Below, piece after piece: positions 20,790 to 32,420 of a stretch of DNA of 64,000 nt. Both the position numbers and the translations under genes were made by a program. The stretch lies in contig NC_092674.1 in assembly GCF_964355755.1 (NCBI RefSeq), positions 19,928,001 to 19,992,000 on the forward strand. The letters are read 5' to 3'. Source of the stretch: Antedon mediterranea. Its lineage: Eukaryota; Echinodermata; Crinoidea; Comatulida; Antedonidae. Position 1 is the stretch's first letter; each line of letters starts with the position of its first letter. Below the pieces are notes generated by a model. It ran no database searches and was not told where the DNA came from. It saw only the letters and a program-made list of their open reading frames with translations.

Positions 20790-23165
20790 CCGGTGACTTA
20801 CTTGACTTGTCTTATGGCGAGTGGAATCCTCGAACCGCCATGGCCCTCCAAAGTTTCCTGTCTCTCATAGCTGTTTCCACTTCTGCTCCATCCAAGCCAG
20901 TATCCATCTTTAGAACGCCTGTATACGAAAGAGGTGGTCTGCCTGGTTTCCTTTTCCCATGTCTTGGTTTCCAGACTACTAGTTCTGACACAGGCTCTTG
21001 CTTGCTTCTGAAGCTGCAGTGGCTAGCAAATCGGTTCCTTTTCTCTCTGATTTTTTGAGAGAGATTTGGTAGATCACACCATAGAGCTCCTTGTTGGTTT
21101 TATGCTTACTTCAATGAATGTTGAAAACTGTTCGCATCATCCTTATTTAACAGCCATCTAGGCTCTTTTCAATCTTTTTGGTGACTGTCCAGGACTCACA
21201 TTCATAGAGAAAGACTGATTCTACCGTGGCTGCGAAGATGCAATACTTTAGCGATTTGGGCAGAACTGACTTCCAGATTTTCGTTAGTTTACAACATGCT
21301 CTCCAGGCGGCTGCTTTGCGGACCTTAATATCCTGCTCTGTACTTAACATCCAAGCGCCAAGATATTTGAAATCATGGACTTCATCAAGGATGGAACCAT
21401 CTTTTGTTTTGATGGAGACTGGTTGCGTTTGGTTGTAGGCCATGTATTTGGTCTTCTTGGTGTTCATTGCTAGCCCCACAGATGCTACTAATGCTTCCAC
21501 TCTGTATAGAAGGTCTTGTGACTGATGTACTGCCTCTGACAAGAGGGCGATCTCATCAGTAAAGTCTAAGTCTGTGAGTACCTTTGGGCCAACTCTTTTG
21601 CTTTGCCTCCTAACAAGTTGGAAACCAAGTTCTTCCTCTTTTCCATCTATTGCCTTCCTCATTGCATAATCAAGAGCAATAACAAAGAGATATGGAGCTA
21701 GAGTGTCTCCCTGAAGTACCCCTGCTAGAATGTTAAAAGTCTCAGTATCTCCGTCAGGTGTGACCACTTTAGCCTTAGTACCTTGATACATAATCCCAAC
21801 AGCATCAACAGTCTCTCTTGGAATTCCATACGCCTTAAGAATTAAAAGCATCTTCCCACGGCGAATAGTGTCAAATGCCTTCTTAAAGTCGATGAATGTG
21901 ATGATAGCAGGCAAGTTGTTCAATTTTACACCTTCTATTACGCGTCTTAGGGCAAGAATGTGGCTTACAGTTGTTCTCCCTTCTCTAAAGCCATTCTGGT
22001 TTGTGCGTATGATCATCAAGCTCTGGTCTGATTCTGTTGAGTATCATTTTATTAAAGATATTGGCGACAATTGAACTTAGACTGATACCTCTGTAGTTTC
22101 CAGCCTTACTGAGGTCCCCTAACTTCGGTATCGGAATGATGTTGAGGATTGACTACTGTTCAGGATTCCTTCCTTCCAGCAGAACTTGGTGGCAAAACCC
22201 AAGGATAATGTCATCAAGGTTGCATCTCTTCAAAACTTCTGGAGGAATGCCATCTTCTCCAATACTCTTCTCTTCGACAAGTGATCCTTTCGCTTTATTA
22301 TACTCCTCTTAATCAAGTGGCCCTACTTTGATGTCAAGTTCATTTAGGATTGGTGGTGTTTCTTGGTCTTCATCCTCAATTACAGGCGGGTTTCCTAACA
22401 GATTCCTGAAGTGGTTGTACCAATTCTCAACTCTCTCCTGTTGGGAAATTCCTTCAAGCTGTCATCTTGCAGATGTTCTCCTCCCTGTAATCGAATTGAT
22501 CAGTTTCCAACTTTCTCAATGTTTACGATTGACATGAGCTTCTTCCAGTTTGTAAAGTTTCTGTGTAAGGTCTTCCTCAATGACAACGTTGTAGGCTTGC
22601 TCTAGGCTTTTCTTTGCATCTCTTTATACTGAAGTCTGTTCTCCTCAGTAGTGTCTTGTTCGTTCCTCTCTGTTTCTATCTTCTCTGATATTTCTCACAT
22701 TCAAAGTTGCAAAAGTTGTTATCGATTTGCAGCTTGTAAGTCTATTCGTTCCTTTTGTTAACACCATCTTCAAGTTTGCCCCTCCTAGGTAGGTTTAAGG
22801 ACAACCCGTCATGTGATTTGTAGAAATCAGTGTCCGCTCCAGGAATTGGTAAATTAGGGACTTTAACCCTAGTGTTTCTTTGGTTTGCCATCATAGTTTT
22901 TCAGTTGCTAGTTATAACTGTGGTCGCAACTCCTACAGTCACGTTTCAGTTTAGATGTTTTAATAGCATTGTAGAGTTTTCCTTCTCATCAAGTCAGGTT
23001 TGCTGTTGGAGTTTTCCTTCTCTCTGATGATTGCTCAAATAAACTATGCATTGAGTCTTAGCATACATAGTCAGTCCGTCCCAATTGAACAAATCAATTG
23101 GTTAACAACCCTTACCGCGTGAAGGTTGACCAGGACGTTTACCCGATGTCACACAAGTCGAAAAT
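20790..23165 (-). mobile_element. Decayed non-LTR retrotransposon (RTE-like), with reverse transcriptase
   Basis: The minus strand has a 290-codon open frame at 22019-21147 encoding reverse-transcriptase blocks: NGFREGRTT, FIDFKKAFDTI, GVLQGDTLAPYLF and LDFTDEIALLSEA, then NTKKTKYM and a C-terminal FLYECESWTVTKK. The frame then stops; further C-terminal blocks (KPGRPPLSY, DRKLWRAMAV) continue to about 20790 with stops. Upstream, an endonuclease-start motif (TTFATLNVRNIREDR) appears near 22710 and then jumps to late linker sequence, so most of the APE endonuclease is deleted. The part from 22790 to 23165 looks like 5' non-coding sequence of the same element and is the least certain. The catalytic box reads FTDE where F/YADD is expected, consistent with a dead copy. 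RTE is a best guess; the LINE identity is firm. Confidence 0.85.
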
Positions 23166-23594
23166 ATAACAATTTGTAATATACTATGGTTTGATATCTC
23201 AAAATGTTAAAGCACCCTCTATAGTTTGGACATGCTTTATAAAACCTCCCGATATTTCATTTTAACAAAGCTGTATACAGGTATGATTGTGTACACTACC
23301 TTTTTTTTTGTATTTAAAAATTAAATGTATTTTCACGCCGCGGCTTTAACCAGCTATATTTCAGAAAGCTGTCAACCTATAGATATTTACAATGACTCCC
23401 ATTTGACTGTCAATCTAGGCTGATATTGTAATAATTTTATAGTTTTATTCCAAGATTTATTCGTGTTTTTCCTTCTATTAATAAGCTTTGTTTATTACTT
23501 TCCAACACAAATTTTACTTATAATTTAGGAAAATACGTCTACTTTGCTTTTGAAAGAAGAAACCATTATCTTAAGTTATAGTTAATTTTTATTT

Positions 23595-23665
23595 GTTTGT
23601 ATTAGGGCCAAAGGCCAATATACTTTGAACCAATAAATTCCCTGAAAAGGGAAAGAAGAAGAAGA
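23595..23665 (+). repeat. 3' tail of a retroelement ending in (GAA)n
   Basis: GGGCCAAAGGCCAATA is followed by ACCAATAAATTCCCTG, AAAAGGGAAAG and a short GAAGAAGAAGAA tail. A GC hairpin followed by a simple-repeat tail is typical of LINE or LINE-mobilised SINE 3' ends. No body is visible upstream. Confidence 0.45.
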
Positions 23666-25064
23666 AGAATTCACCTTCATATAATCATTGAATTATGATC
23701 AAAACAGTCCATAGTAAAGTTTTTGTTGTTTGTAATAGGATACAATTTGTTCACACCTGAATGTCCCTTTATATATAGCACCTTTAGTCCTTTGGGTCTG
23801 ACTGGCCATTTATCACTTGATGACACCTTAGGCTTGATGAAATGACCCCCAAATTTTACCTTTAAAAAATAAACATATTGGATATAACCCACCTTGGTGG
23901 TATTATTTGGTTTGAGTGATTTGAATTAAATAAATTCAAAGTATAGGCTACTTTCTTTCTTTTTACTATCTAAGCAAGCAGTAGTTATAGTATCTAAGGC
24001 CGAAAGTGTTCCGACTTTGTAAACTCGACTATAATTTATAGATCCCAGCTGCTGGACCCAAAACGTCTGGGAAAAGAGAGTCTATGAGTGCTCACGGTTG
24101 AACGATTTTGGATTTTCGCCCTTTGATTGGTTGCCGCAAATCAATAGACTGGGAAGAATTTCTCACTTGTACCGCCGTGAAGTCATGTTGTCTCTAGTAT
24201 AGAGGGTATTCAGTTGCATGCATACAGGTAGGTTGAGGTCACACACAGCACATTAAAGTTCAAAATTGACCATTTTTTATGGGCATGTGATTCATAATTA
24301 AAGAACTATCTTTGATTTGTATCTTTTTAATAATTAATCATAAATATATCTGAAGAAAGAACAATGATTAATTTTAAAATGTCGAGCAGCGTTTTTTGTA
24401 AGATTACAACTACTGACAGTACCGTACACTACTATAGTTTAGTTTATGATTATATTTTTGCTCTGTACAGTAGGTCAGACTATATATTTACGTTACACAA
24501 AATGTTTGCTACTGATTGTTAAACAAAAATAATTGATAATAAATCATTATTTCTGAAGAAAGAACAATTATTTAAGGTGCATTGTCCCCGCAAAACATGA
24601 AAATGAAGATTGAATACTAGGTAACTAAGTAGGTAATTTTGTAGTTTAGATCAAGTTATTTACTTCTGTAAAAAACAAACAAAAAATTAAGAAACGTTTA
24701 ATTTTAACAAAAAAACATTTAAAAAAATGTAGGGAGACAATAATATCTCTAAAACTGTTACGTTACAAGAGGCGTTTTTATGAGACCAAAAAAAAAGTTA
24801 ATTTTCATAGAGGGCGTTATAACAATAACTATATTCATCACATTTTTCTAGAAAAATGAATCAAAGTTTAACCAGAGTCTATCTAAAAACGTCTATCCCC
24901 TAAACCATGAAAATTAATATAAAATGAGACTTTGAATAAGCCAATTTTTAGTTCATATACATCATATGCACAATACAAGACAAATTAATCTGTTAAATTT
25001 AACAGACAATTGAATTACAGTTTATCTTGTAAATTGAATAATTCATAATTTCTGCCAACTCGAT

Positions 25065-25150
25065 TCTTTCCAAAATACGTAAACTTTGAAGTATTCATTT
25101 TCCAAAATACTGTACGCGAATTTTCCATAATACGTCAATTTAAATATGAA
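25065..25150. repeat. Stray fragment of the CCAAAATACG repeat family
   Basis: TTTCCAAAATACGTAAAC, CATTTTCCAAAATACTG and TTTTCCATAATACGTCAATTT resemble the sub-terminal repeats of the element at 45449-46553. It looks like a solo, decayed terminus. Confidence 0.45.
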
Positions 25151-26319
25151 TTAGTTTACGGATGGACTAGTAGGCCTAATTTGATAATTAGACTACAGTA
25201 TCTGTATCGACGACGTACATAGGCCTAGACCTGATAATATTATTGATGTAGGCCTCTCACAAGCCGTACGACATGACGTGATTTGGTTAGATTATACTTA
25301 TTTTATTTATGTTATACGGAAAGAATAAATGTTGGACGCACCCACCAAAAAGAACAAAAATAAAATCATAAGCTTTCAACGTGATCATTCGACTCAATCA
25401 TGACGTCAACAGGGCATATTAGCAGCATATTTATGATCCATAACCAATAATTGTATAACCATGATATGCATATAAACAGGTCAAGGGGTAAACATAGGCC
25501 TACGCACAAAAAACGTACGTGTACGTACGCACACTTGATTTTTTGTGCGCAATCCCAAGTCAACATTTCAAAATGCTCAAAATCAATTTCTATAATTCGA
25601 GTGGTTCATTAAATTCTATTATTTCAAAATTGTCCAATGTTCCCGTCATGCGCATACAGTATTTAATATTTTGGACACAGCACGTGAGTGTCTAAAGCAA
25701 AAAGTGCAGTTGAATTTTTTTCTTCATACCCTACTTTTTAAATGTCAAAAACGTGACAAGTACAAATGCACGTAACTTAAAAATTGTGCGCACTCCAAAT
25801 GAGCAATTTATTGCAAATTTTGTGTTTAGTCTCTTATAATAACTCTTCTTATTTTGAAAACACACAGTTTCACGTAGGCCTAACTTTATTTTTAAAATAT
25901 CAACATAAAATATAATTCTTGTGTAAAGTATGAAAATCAAAAATAATCAGTGACTCATTGTGTGTTTCCCGGTGTGTTTAATCACGTCTCTGTATCAATT
26001 GAAAATATTATACAGTTCAGTATATTTAACATGTGCCGGTAACTTGCATATGGCGGTTTTAGCGTTCCATAGATATGGTTTTTGGATATTCGAAGTGCTC
26101 GTGTGCCCCATGTGAACGGTGGAGGTATATTCAGAGCGTCATTTCGACGATCGAGCATTCTCTACTTCTACGGAGCACCATTTATGCCTTTATTTACTTC
26201 CGAATTAGAAATAGTACTATACGGTAACTGCTCCAGTGGACCAAATTTAGCACCGGTGGAGCAGCACAGTGATATAAAATAGAAATAAGTCACTAATTTT
26301 AATATCTTTTCGTATGTAA

Positions 26320-27055
26320 ATACACTGTGCTCAAGTGGACCCAATTTGGAGCCAGGGGAGCACAATAATATAAAATAGAAATAAATCACTGAATTTTAAT
26401 ATCTTTTCGTATGTTAATACACTGTGCTCAAGTGGACCCAATTTGGAGCCAGGAGAGCACAGTGATATAAAATAGAAATAAGTCAATGATTTTTAGTATC
26501 TTTTCGTATGTTAATACCCTGTGCTCAAGTGGACCCAATTTGGAGGCAGGGGAGCACAGTGATATAAAATAGAAAAAAGTCACTGAATTTGAATATCTTT
26601 TCGTATGTTAATACACTGTGCTCAAGTGGACCCAATTTGGAGACAGGGGAGCACAGTGATATAAAATAGAAAAAAGTCACTGAATTGTAATAATTATCTT
26701 TTCGTATGTTAATACACTGTGCTCAAGTGGACCCAATTTGGAGACAGGGGAGCACAGTGATATAAAATAGAAAAAAGTCACTGAATTGTAATATATTTTC
26801 GTGTTTTAATACACTGTGCTCAAGTGGACCCAATTTGGAGCCAGTGGAGCACAGTGATATAAAATAGAAAAAAAGCAATGAATTTTAGTATCTTTTCGTA
26901 TGTTAATACACTGGGCTCACGTGGACCCAATTTGGCGCGCGCGCCCAATAAGCACACAGTGATATAAATAGAAAAAAAGTCACTCAATTATAATATCTTT
27001 TCGTATTTTAATACACTGTGCTCAAGGTGGACCCAATTTGGCAACAATGGGAGCA
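26320..27055. repeat. Left arm: about eight 97-bp tandem units
   Basis: Units start at about 26323, 26421, 26518, 26614, 26716, 26812, 26909 and 27015. Each contains CACTGTGCTCAAGTGGACCC, CAATTTGG, GAGCACAGTGATATAAAATA, AAGTCACTGAATTTTAATAT and CTTTTCGTATGTTAATA. CACTGTGCTC and GAGCACAGTG are complementary, so every unit carries its own hairpin. One unit near 26935 has GGCGCGCGCGCC in the loop. Confidence 0.8.
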
Positions 27056-27974
27056 CAGGGAAATAGTCACATTACAAAAACATCGAGAAAAAATACTTCT
27101 GGAATTAAAAAATATTTCAAACTTGGTATGTATGTTCAATATCGGTTACTCCCTCCGTAAACCAAAAGAAAAAATAGTTTCAAGCCACATCAGTGATTTT
27201 AATAACTTGCGTTTGCTTATAAATAATACTTACGAAAAAACATACAATTCTGACAATAATGATTTTTACAACAAAAAAACCGGTTAGGAATTCGATTTTT
27301 CCCTGTAAATTGACCAACTTAAATTTAAAATATACCAAGAAATATATATTGAAATTAAGGAGTATTTTTGTTTACAAAAGAAATGTTCGTATGTTAAAAC
27401 ACTGTGCTCCAGTGGATCCAATTTGGCGCCAGTGGAGCACAGGGAAATAGTCACATACAAAAACATCAAGAAAAAATACTTCTGGATTTAAAAAATATTT
27501 CAAACTTGGTATATAAGTTCAATATCGGTTACTCCATCCGTAATGCAAAAGAAAAATTAGTTTCAAGCCATATCAGTGATTTTAGTAATTTTCGTTTGTT
27601 TAAAATGTATATTTATGATAGAACATAGAATTCCAACACATTTTTTAAACTTTAAATTTTGATCGTCATCAAATAATTGTCCTACACATTTGAAATTTGG
27701 TAGTATACGTTCAATAGGTTACTACACGTTCAATATGTTACTACATAATTCATATTTTTAACATATGTCTTTTTTTTAATCGCTAAAGTTTAAAAAAATG
27801 TGTTGGAATTGTATGTTCTTTCATAAGTATTTATCTTAGACAAACGCAAGTTATTAAAATCACTAATGTGGCTTGAAACTAATTTTTCTTTTGCATTACG
27901 GATGGAGTAACCGATATTGAACTTATATACCAAGGTTGAAATATTTTTGAATTCGATAAATGCCCCCATTGGTG

Positions 27975-28885
27975 CCAAAGTGGGTCCACTTGAGCTCAGT
28001 ATATTAACATACGAAAAGATATTAAAATTTAGTGACTTTTTTCTATTTTATATTACTGTGCTCACTGGCGCGCGCGCCAAATTGGGTCCACGTAAGCACA
28101 GTGTATTAACATACGAAAAGATATTAAAATTTAGTGACTTATTTCTATTTTATATCACTGTGCTCCACTGGCTCCAAATTGGGTCCACTTGAGCACAGTG
28201 TATTAACATACGAAACGATATTAAAATTCAGTGACTTATTTCTATTTCATATCACTGTGCTCCACTGGCGCCAAATTAGGTCCACTTGTGCACAGTGTAT
28301 TAACATACGAAAATATATTAACATTCAGTGACTTCTTTCTATTTTATATCACTGTGCTCTCCTGGCTCCAAATTGGGTCCACTTGAGCACAGTGTATTAA
28401 CATACGAAACGATATTAAAATTCAGTGACTTATTTCTATTTCATATCACTGTGCTCCACTGGCGCCAAATTAGGTCCACTTGTGCACAGTGTATTAACAT
28501 ACGAAAATATATTAACATTCAGTGACTTCTTTCTATTTTATATCACTGTGCTCTCCTGGCGCCAAATTGGGTCCACTTGAGCACAGTGTATTAACATACG
28601 AAAAGATATTAAAATTCAGTGACTTATTTCTATTTTATATCACTGTGCTCTCCTGGCTCCAAATTCGGTCCACTTGAGCACAGTGTATTGACATACGAAA
28701 AGATATTAAAATTCAGTGACTTATTTCTATTTTATATCACTGTGCTCCTCACTGGCGCCAAATTGTGTCCACTTGAGCACAGTGTATTAACATACGAAAA
28801 GAATATTAAAATTAGTGACTTATTTCTATTTTATATCACTGCGCTCCACTAGTGCTAAATTTGGTCCACTGGAGCAGTTACCGTA
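27975..28885. repeat. Right arm: about nine inverted 97-bp units
   Basis: The same unit as the left arm, in reverse complement: TATTAACATACGAAAAG, ATATTAAAATTCAGTGACTT, ATTTCTATTTTATATCACTG, TGCTCCACTGGCGCCAAATT, GGGTCCACTTGAGCACAGTG. Two neighbouring pairs of units (about 28190-28330 and 28385-28525) are nearly identical to each other, indicating a recent two-unit duplication. The GGCGCGCGCGCC variant appears near 28067, mirroring the left arm. Confidence 0.8.
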
Positions 28886-29037
28886 GTACAGTACTATTTC
28901 TAATTTGTAAATAAATAAAGGCATAAATGGCGCTCCGTAGAATTAAAGAATGCCCGATCGTCGAAATGACGCTCTGAATCAAAGATCGTATAGCGCTATA
29001 GTATCTTTGCTCTGAATATACCTCAACGGTGGACGTG

Positions 29038-29365
29038 GTGGGTGGTGGTATCTGGGTTCTCCTGAAATTAAATACCAAGCTCTACCGGATCAAATATATA
29101 GTTAGTGACGTATTATGGTTACGTACTTAGGCCTAGCCTAGATTGATTCCGTTTTTGTTGCCCTAACTTTTAGGCCTAGCTAGCCAGACACGTTGTAGTA
29201 AGGCTGGGATCCGTAAGACCGGGATCCGTAAGAGACGGTAAGACTAGGCCTAGGCTAGGCCCCGGCCTAGCCCTAGGCCTAAAGAGTAAGGCTTAAAGGC
29301 CTACTAAAGACTAGCTAAGAGAGGCAAATCAAGTTGCCTATGCTTTTTCTGTAGCTGATTGAATG
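29038..29365. other. Short spacer rich in AGGCCTA palindromes
   Basis: At about 29120-29310 the sequence is dominated by overlapping AGGCCTAG, CTAGGCC and GTAAGACCGGGATCC motifs, including the doublet GGGATCCGTAAGA. No gene is seen. Confidence 0.5.
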
Positions 29366-31608
29366 GGGATCCAGTCAAGTCGCCCAATACAAAGTCGCCC
29401 CATCGCAAAGTCGCCCCAAAACAAAGTCGCCCCATCGCAGAGTCGCCCACGGTTTTATTTCGGTATGATGATTATGAAGCGCCGCCGCTAGTAGTATGCT
29501 GTTTTAATCATATCGGTTGCGTTTGATATTGATTGCGTTGTTACTTTGGTCGCGCTAATGCACTTGTCAATTGTATGACTCACTATACGACCCCCGGGAG
29601 AGGTGCGTCATGGGTGCGTCATTTACAAATAATTACTGACGCAGGGGTGCGTCAAAAAACCTAGATGGTACGTCACATCAATGAACAAGGTGTGTCAATG
29701 TCCGTCACTTTACCACCCACCATATCATAAACAACATGGTCACAGTGCGTCAAAATGGGTGCGTCATGGTCACCTAAAGGTAAGTCACCTTTTTGACGTA
29801 CGGGTGCGTCATGGTATTCAAAAGTATGACGCACATCGGACAAATGACGCACCTCTCCCGGGGGTCGTATAGTGGGTCATACAATTGACAAGTGCATAAA
29901 TGTCGTATAGGCCTACATTATAATGTTTATCCTATTATATACATAATTTGTGTTTTAATTTTAATTTTACAGGTTTTAATGGAGTGATGTGCTTTTTAAA
30001 AATCATTAAAAAAATAGTCCCTTTGTCTTTGTTTCAAAGTTCTAAAAAGATTATCCCTGATTTATAGTTGCGAAAATGTTAATTTAATATGATTTTAAAA
30101 TTAGTTACTAGAGCCACAATTACGAATCTTTCTTCAACCTACGCGTGAATACCAGCTCATTTTTTAGGATAATATAATATTAAATGTATAAATACAGTAG
30201 TAGTAGGCCTTCGTATAGATTTACAGTAGTTAAAACAATAACAGTGTTGTAAGACAATGAGTGTTATAGGCTACTTATTGATCATTTTGCATTTATTGAC
30301 AAGTTAGGCTATGCGTCTTAATTTTATAATGACTCAAAATGAAGAAATAAAAAAAAAAAAAGGATTTCATCGCCGATATGATTGTTTTACATGCAAGTAT
30401 TTTAGTAAAATTTAAAACGCTACATTTTGACCATGGAAAAACCATTGTACAGTATCGTGTGCGTGTTTTTTAAAAAGGGGAATCCCCGACGGTCAGCAGA
30501 AAGACGTAGCAGCTGTGAGGAAACAGATAGCAGAAGGCGCAGCTCCGATTGGTTTCAGAGAATGTTTCAGATGGCGAGTCGCCTTTTATTCAACAGCACA
30601 ATGATCATATTACTGAAGAAATTCTTTTCAACCCTTTTGGTTATAGAACATTCTAATTATCATGCCTAATAAATATCCTCATATCGGGTGTTTATTTAAT
30701 TTTATATTAAACAAGACAGTGAAGAGGCACGGAATAATACGTACACGGACGTACGACGAATACACACACGCACGTCATCATTTACGACATATAGTGGTGA
30801 TATGATGCAATTGTATAATGGATATAATGATGGGATTGCCTTTCCAGGCTTACAATCAATGTTCATTGTAATACTATGTATATAATAGTAAACTGAATGT
30901 TTATAAATAAATTGTTTTACGTAATTTGTTGCATATAAAATAAAAGACACAGACGCCGCCTACGTTTCCTGTAAAATATTTCACATTTAAATAATTATGT
31001 ACTGTTAAATGACATTATGCTGGATAATACTATAATCTTAAACTATGTTTACAAATTGTCATTTTTTAAGGCACACATCTTTCTCATCATACTGACCTGT
31101 AAAATAAAAACAAAAATCAATTATTAATATAGGCCTAATAATAATAATAAATATTCATCGACCAAAGTAAAAATAATCTAGATCGTATAACATCATTTTA
31201 TGGCGACCAAAATTAAACGCGACCGATTTCGAACGCGACTGATATCATCGTAAAACTCCGGCGGGGTTTCCCCATCTTCAGATGGTGCGTTGTAGTGCGA
31301 CAACGGCGGAGTAATTACGGGGGTTTCCCTCTGGTAAGCTAGCACATTAGTGCGACCGCGGAGTGATTAGTCGGTGTTTCCTCTCTGATGATGGGGATGC
31401 GTGCCGATCGTGTGACCTGAGACTACACGTTCCGTGTTATTTTGTGCATCATTGCGACATTTTACGCACTTGTAAACTATTTTTTAACGTTTTGGGGCGA
31501 CTTTGTGATGGGGCGACTTTGCGTTGGGGCGACTGTGCGATGGGGCGACTTTGTGATGGGGCGACTGTGTCGGGGCGACTTTGCAATGGGGCGACTTGAC
31601 TAGCATCC
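29366..31608. mobile_element. 2.24-kb TIR element with 8-bp target duplication ATTGAATG
   Basis: ATTGAATG occurs at 29358-29365 and again at 31609-31616. Between them, GGGATCCAGTCAAGTCGCCC at the left is mirrored by GGGCGACTTGACTAGCATCC at the right. Inside each terminus is an array of about 16-18-bp units (AAAGTCGCCCCATCGC on the left, the complement GGGGCGACTTTGYGATG on the right), four copies left and about six right. The interior lacks a transposase ORF and hosts a nested MITE (29559-29896) and two GC-rich tandem copies near 31255-31400. An 8-bp duplication with GG ends would fit Merlin- or hAT-like transposases, but the family is not established. Confidence 0.75.
29559..29896. mobile_element. 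Nested 338-bp MITE, TAA target duplication, copy 1
   Basis: TAA flanks both ends (29556-29558, 29897-29899). The termini TGCACTTGTCAATTGTATGA are inverted, and the inversion continues through CACTATACGACCCCCGGGAG and AGGTGCGTCAT for more than 50 bp. The interior repeats GTGCGTCA/TGACGCAC about a dozen times in both orientations. A TAA duplication suggests a PIF/Harbinger-type transposase. It has no coding capacity. Related copies lie at 51147-51417 and 51585-51903. Confidence 0.75.
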
Positions 31609-31624
31609 ATTGAATGATACCGTT

Positions 31625-32420
31625 TCGACAACTGTTGAAACCAGGGGCACCATTTGAATGGAACAATAACCTACAACTATTGGAATTGAAGAATCCAAAC
31701 TCATTATAGTCAGTGAGATCGAGGAAGGTAAGGTGTTAGAATATTCAACAATATGCGACCTACATGTCTTGCTACAGATTAGTCCAAGACGGGTATCGGA
31801 TTCTGGCTGCTTCAGAAGCATTGCGAATGTCCATCTACCATCTCATTCAGCCAAATCACGATATGCTCCAGTTGAAGGTGAAGCGTTGGTGGTCACATAT
31901 GCACTTGAGAAAACATGCTATTTTGTCCTAGGCTGTAATGACCACACTATTGCAGTTGATCATAAGCCTCTATTAAAAATATTTGGTGACAGATCGTTGG
32001 AGGACATTCCGGTACAGATTTCGAATGATTCATATCCCCGGAGCACGTCACCGAGCTGCTGACTCAATCTCTCGACACCCATGCTGCCCTAAGAATGTTC
32101 TTGCACCAGTTCTTACGGACGAGGCCAATATAACCAACCTCAACAACATGGAGACTACCTCACCAGTATTCTGCCTTCGGACCGACTATGTTGACTCAAC
32201 CAGTGAGAGTGTCGATCAACAGTTACTTACCTTCAGCTCTATGGCATTGGACGATCTACAACGTGGGATACAGTCAAGCTGGAGACAAATAGCGACGACA
32301 ACATGGCCAGTCTGCTCACTATAATTGAGTTGGGTATGCCTCACTCACCCCATGAACTGCCTGGTATGCTACGTGAATACTTTTCGATCCGTAAAGACTT
32401 GAGTTCCTTCCATTCATTCT
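31625..32420 (+). mobile_element. Ty3/gypsy pol remnant (end of RT and RNase H)
   Basis: Broken frames keep the signature order of a Ty3/gypsy polyprotein: KPGAPFEWNNNLQ near 31635, VSEIEEG near 31710, SRYAPVEGEALVVTYALEK at about 31855, CYFVLGCNDHTIAVDHKPLL and GDRSLEDI near 31990, then in another frame RYRFRMIHIPGARHRAADSI and SRHP near 32020-32080. The jump between GDRSLEDI and RYRF removes the residues normally between them, so there is a small deletion with a frame change. No LTRs, integrase or gag were found. It is a dead fragment, directly abutting the right end of the TIR element. Confidence 0.8.

Larger units (their letters stand above)
23166..26112. other. Intergenic; one LINE/SINE tail and one stray TIR-family fragment
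   Basis: No gene is supported. Two recognisable pieces are listed separately (23595-23665 and 25065-25150). TAGGCCTA-type palindromes are frequent at about 25175-25260. Short minus-strand frames here lack motifs. Confidence 0.5.
26113..29037. mobile_element. 2.9-kb foldback element with tandemly repeated arms
   Basis: The two halves are inverted copies. The outer edges (AGGTATATTCAGAGC at about 26123 against GCTCTGAATATACCTC at about 29009, and CATTTCGACGATCGAGCATT against its complement near 28955) enclose arms of about eight to nine 97-bp units. The core also folds: a block at about 27060-27250 is repeated directly at 27440-27630 and inverted at 27785-27960, leaving a small loop near 27660-27780. 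There is no transposase or other credible ORF; the frames with FYFISLCS...LGPLEHSVLTYE are repeat translations. Short TIR-like elements of this kind are usually mobilised in trans; no target duplication was identified. Confidence 0.75.

Noticed and set aside
28134-28852. Several similar 65-77-codon frames that look like a small gene family
   Set aside because: They are translations of the 97-bp foldback units; the period is not a multiple of three and frames break at each unit variation.
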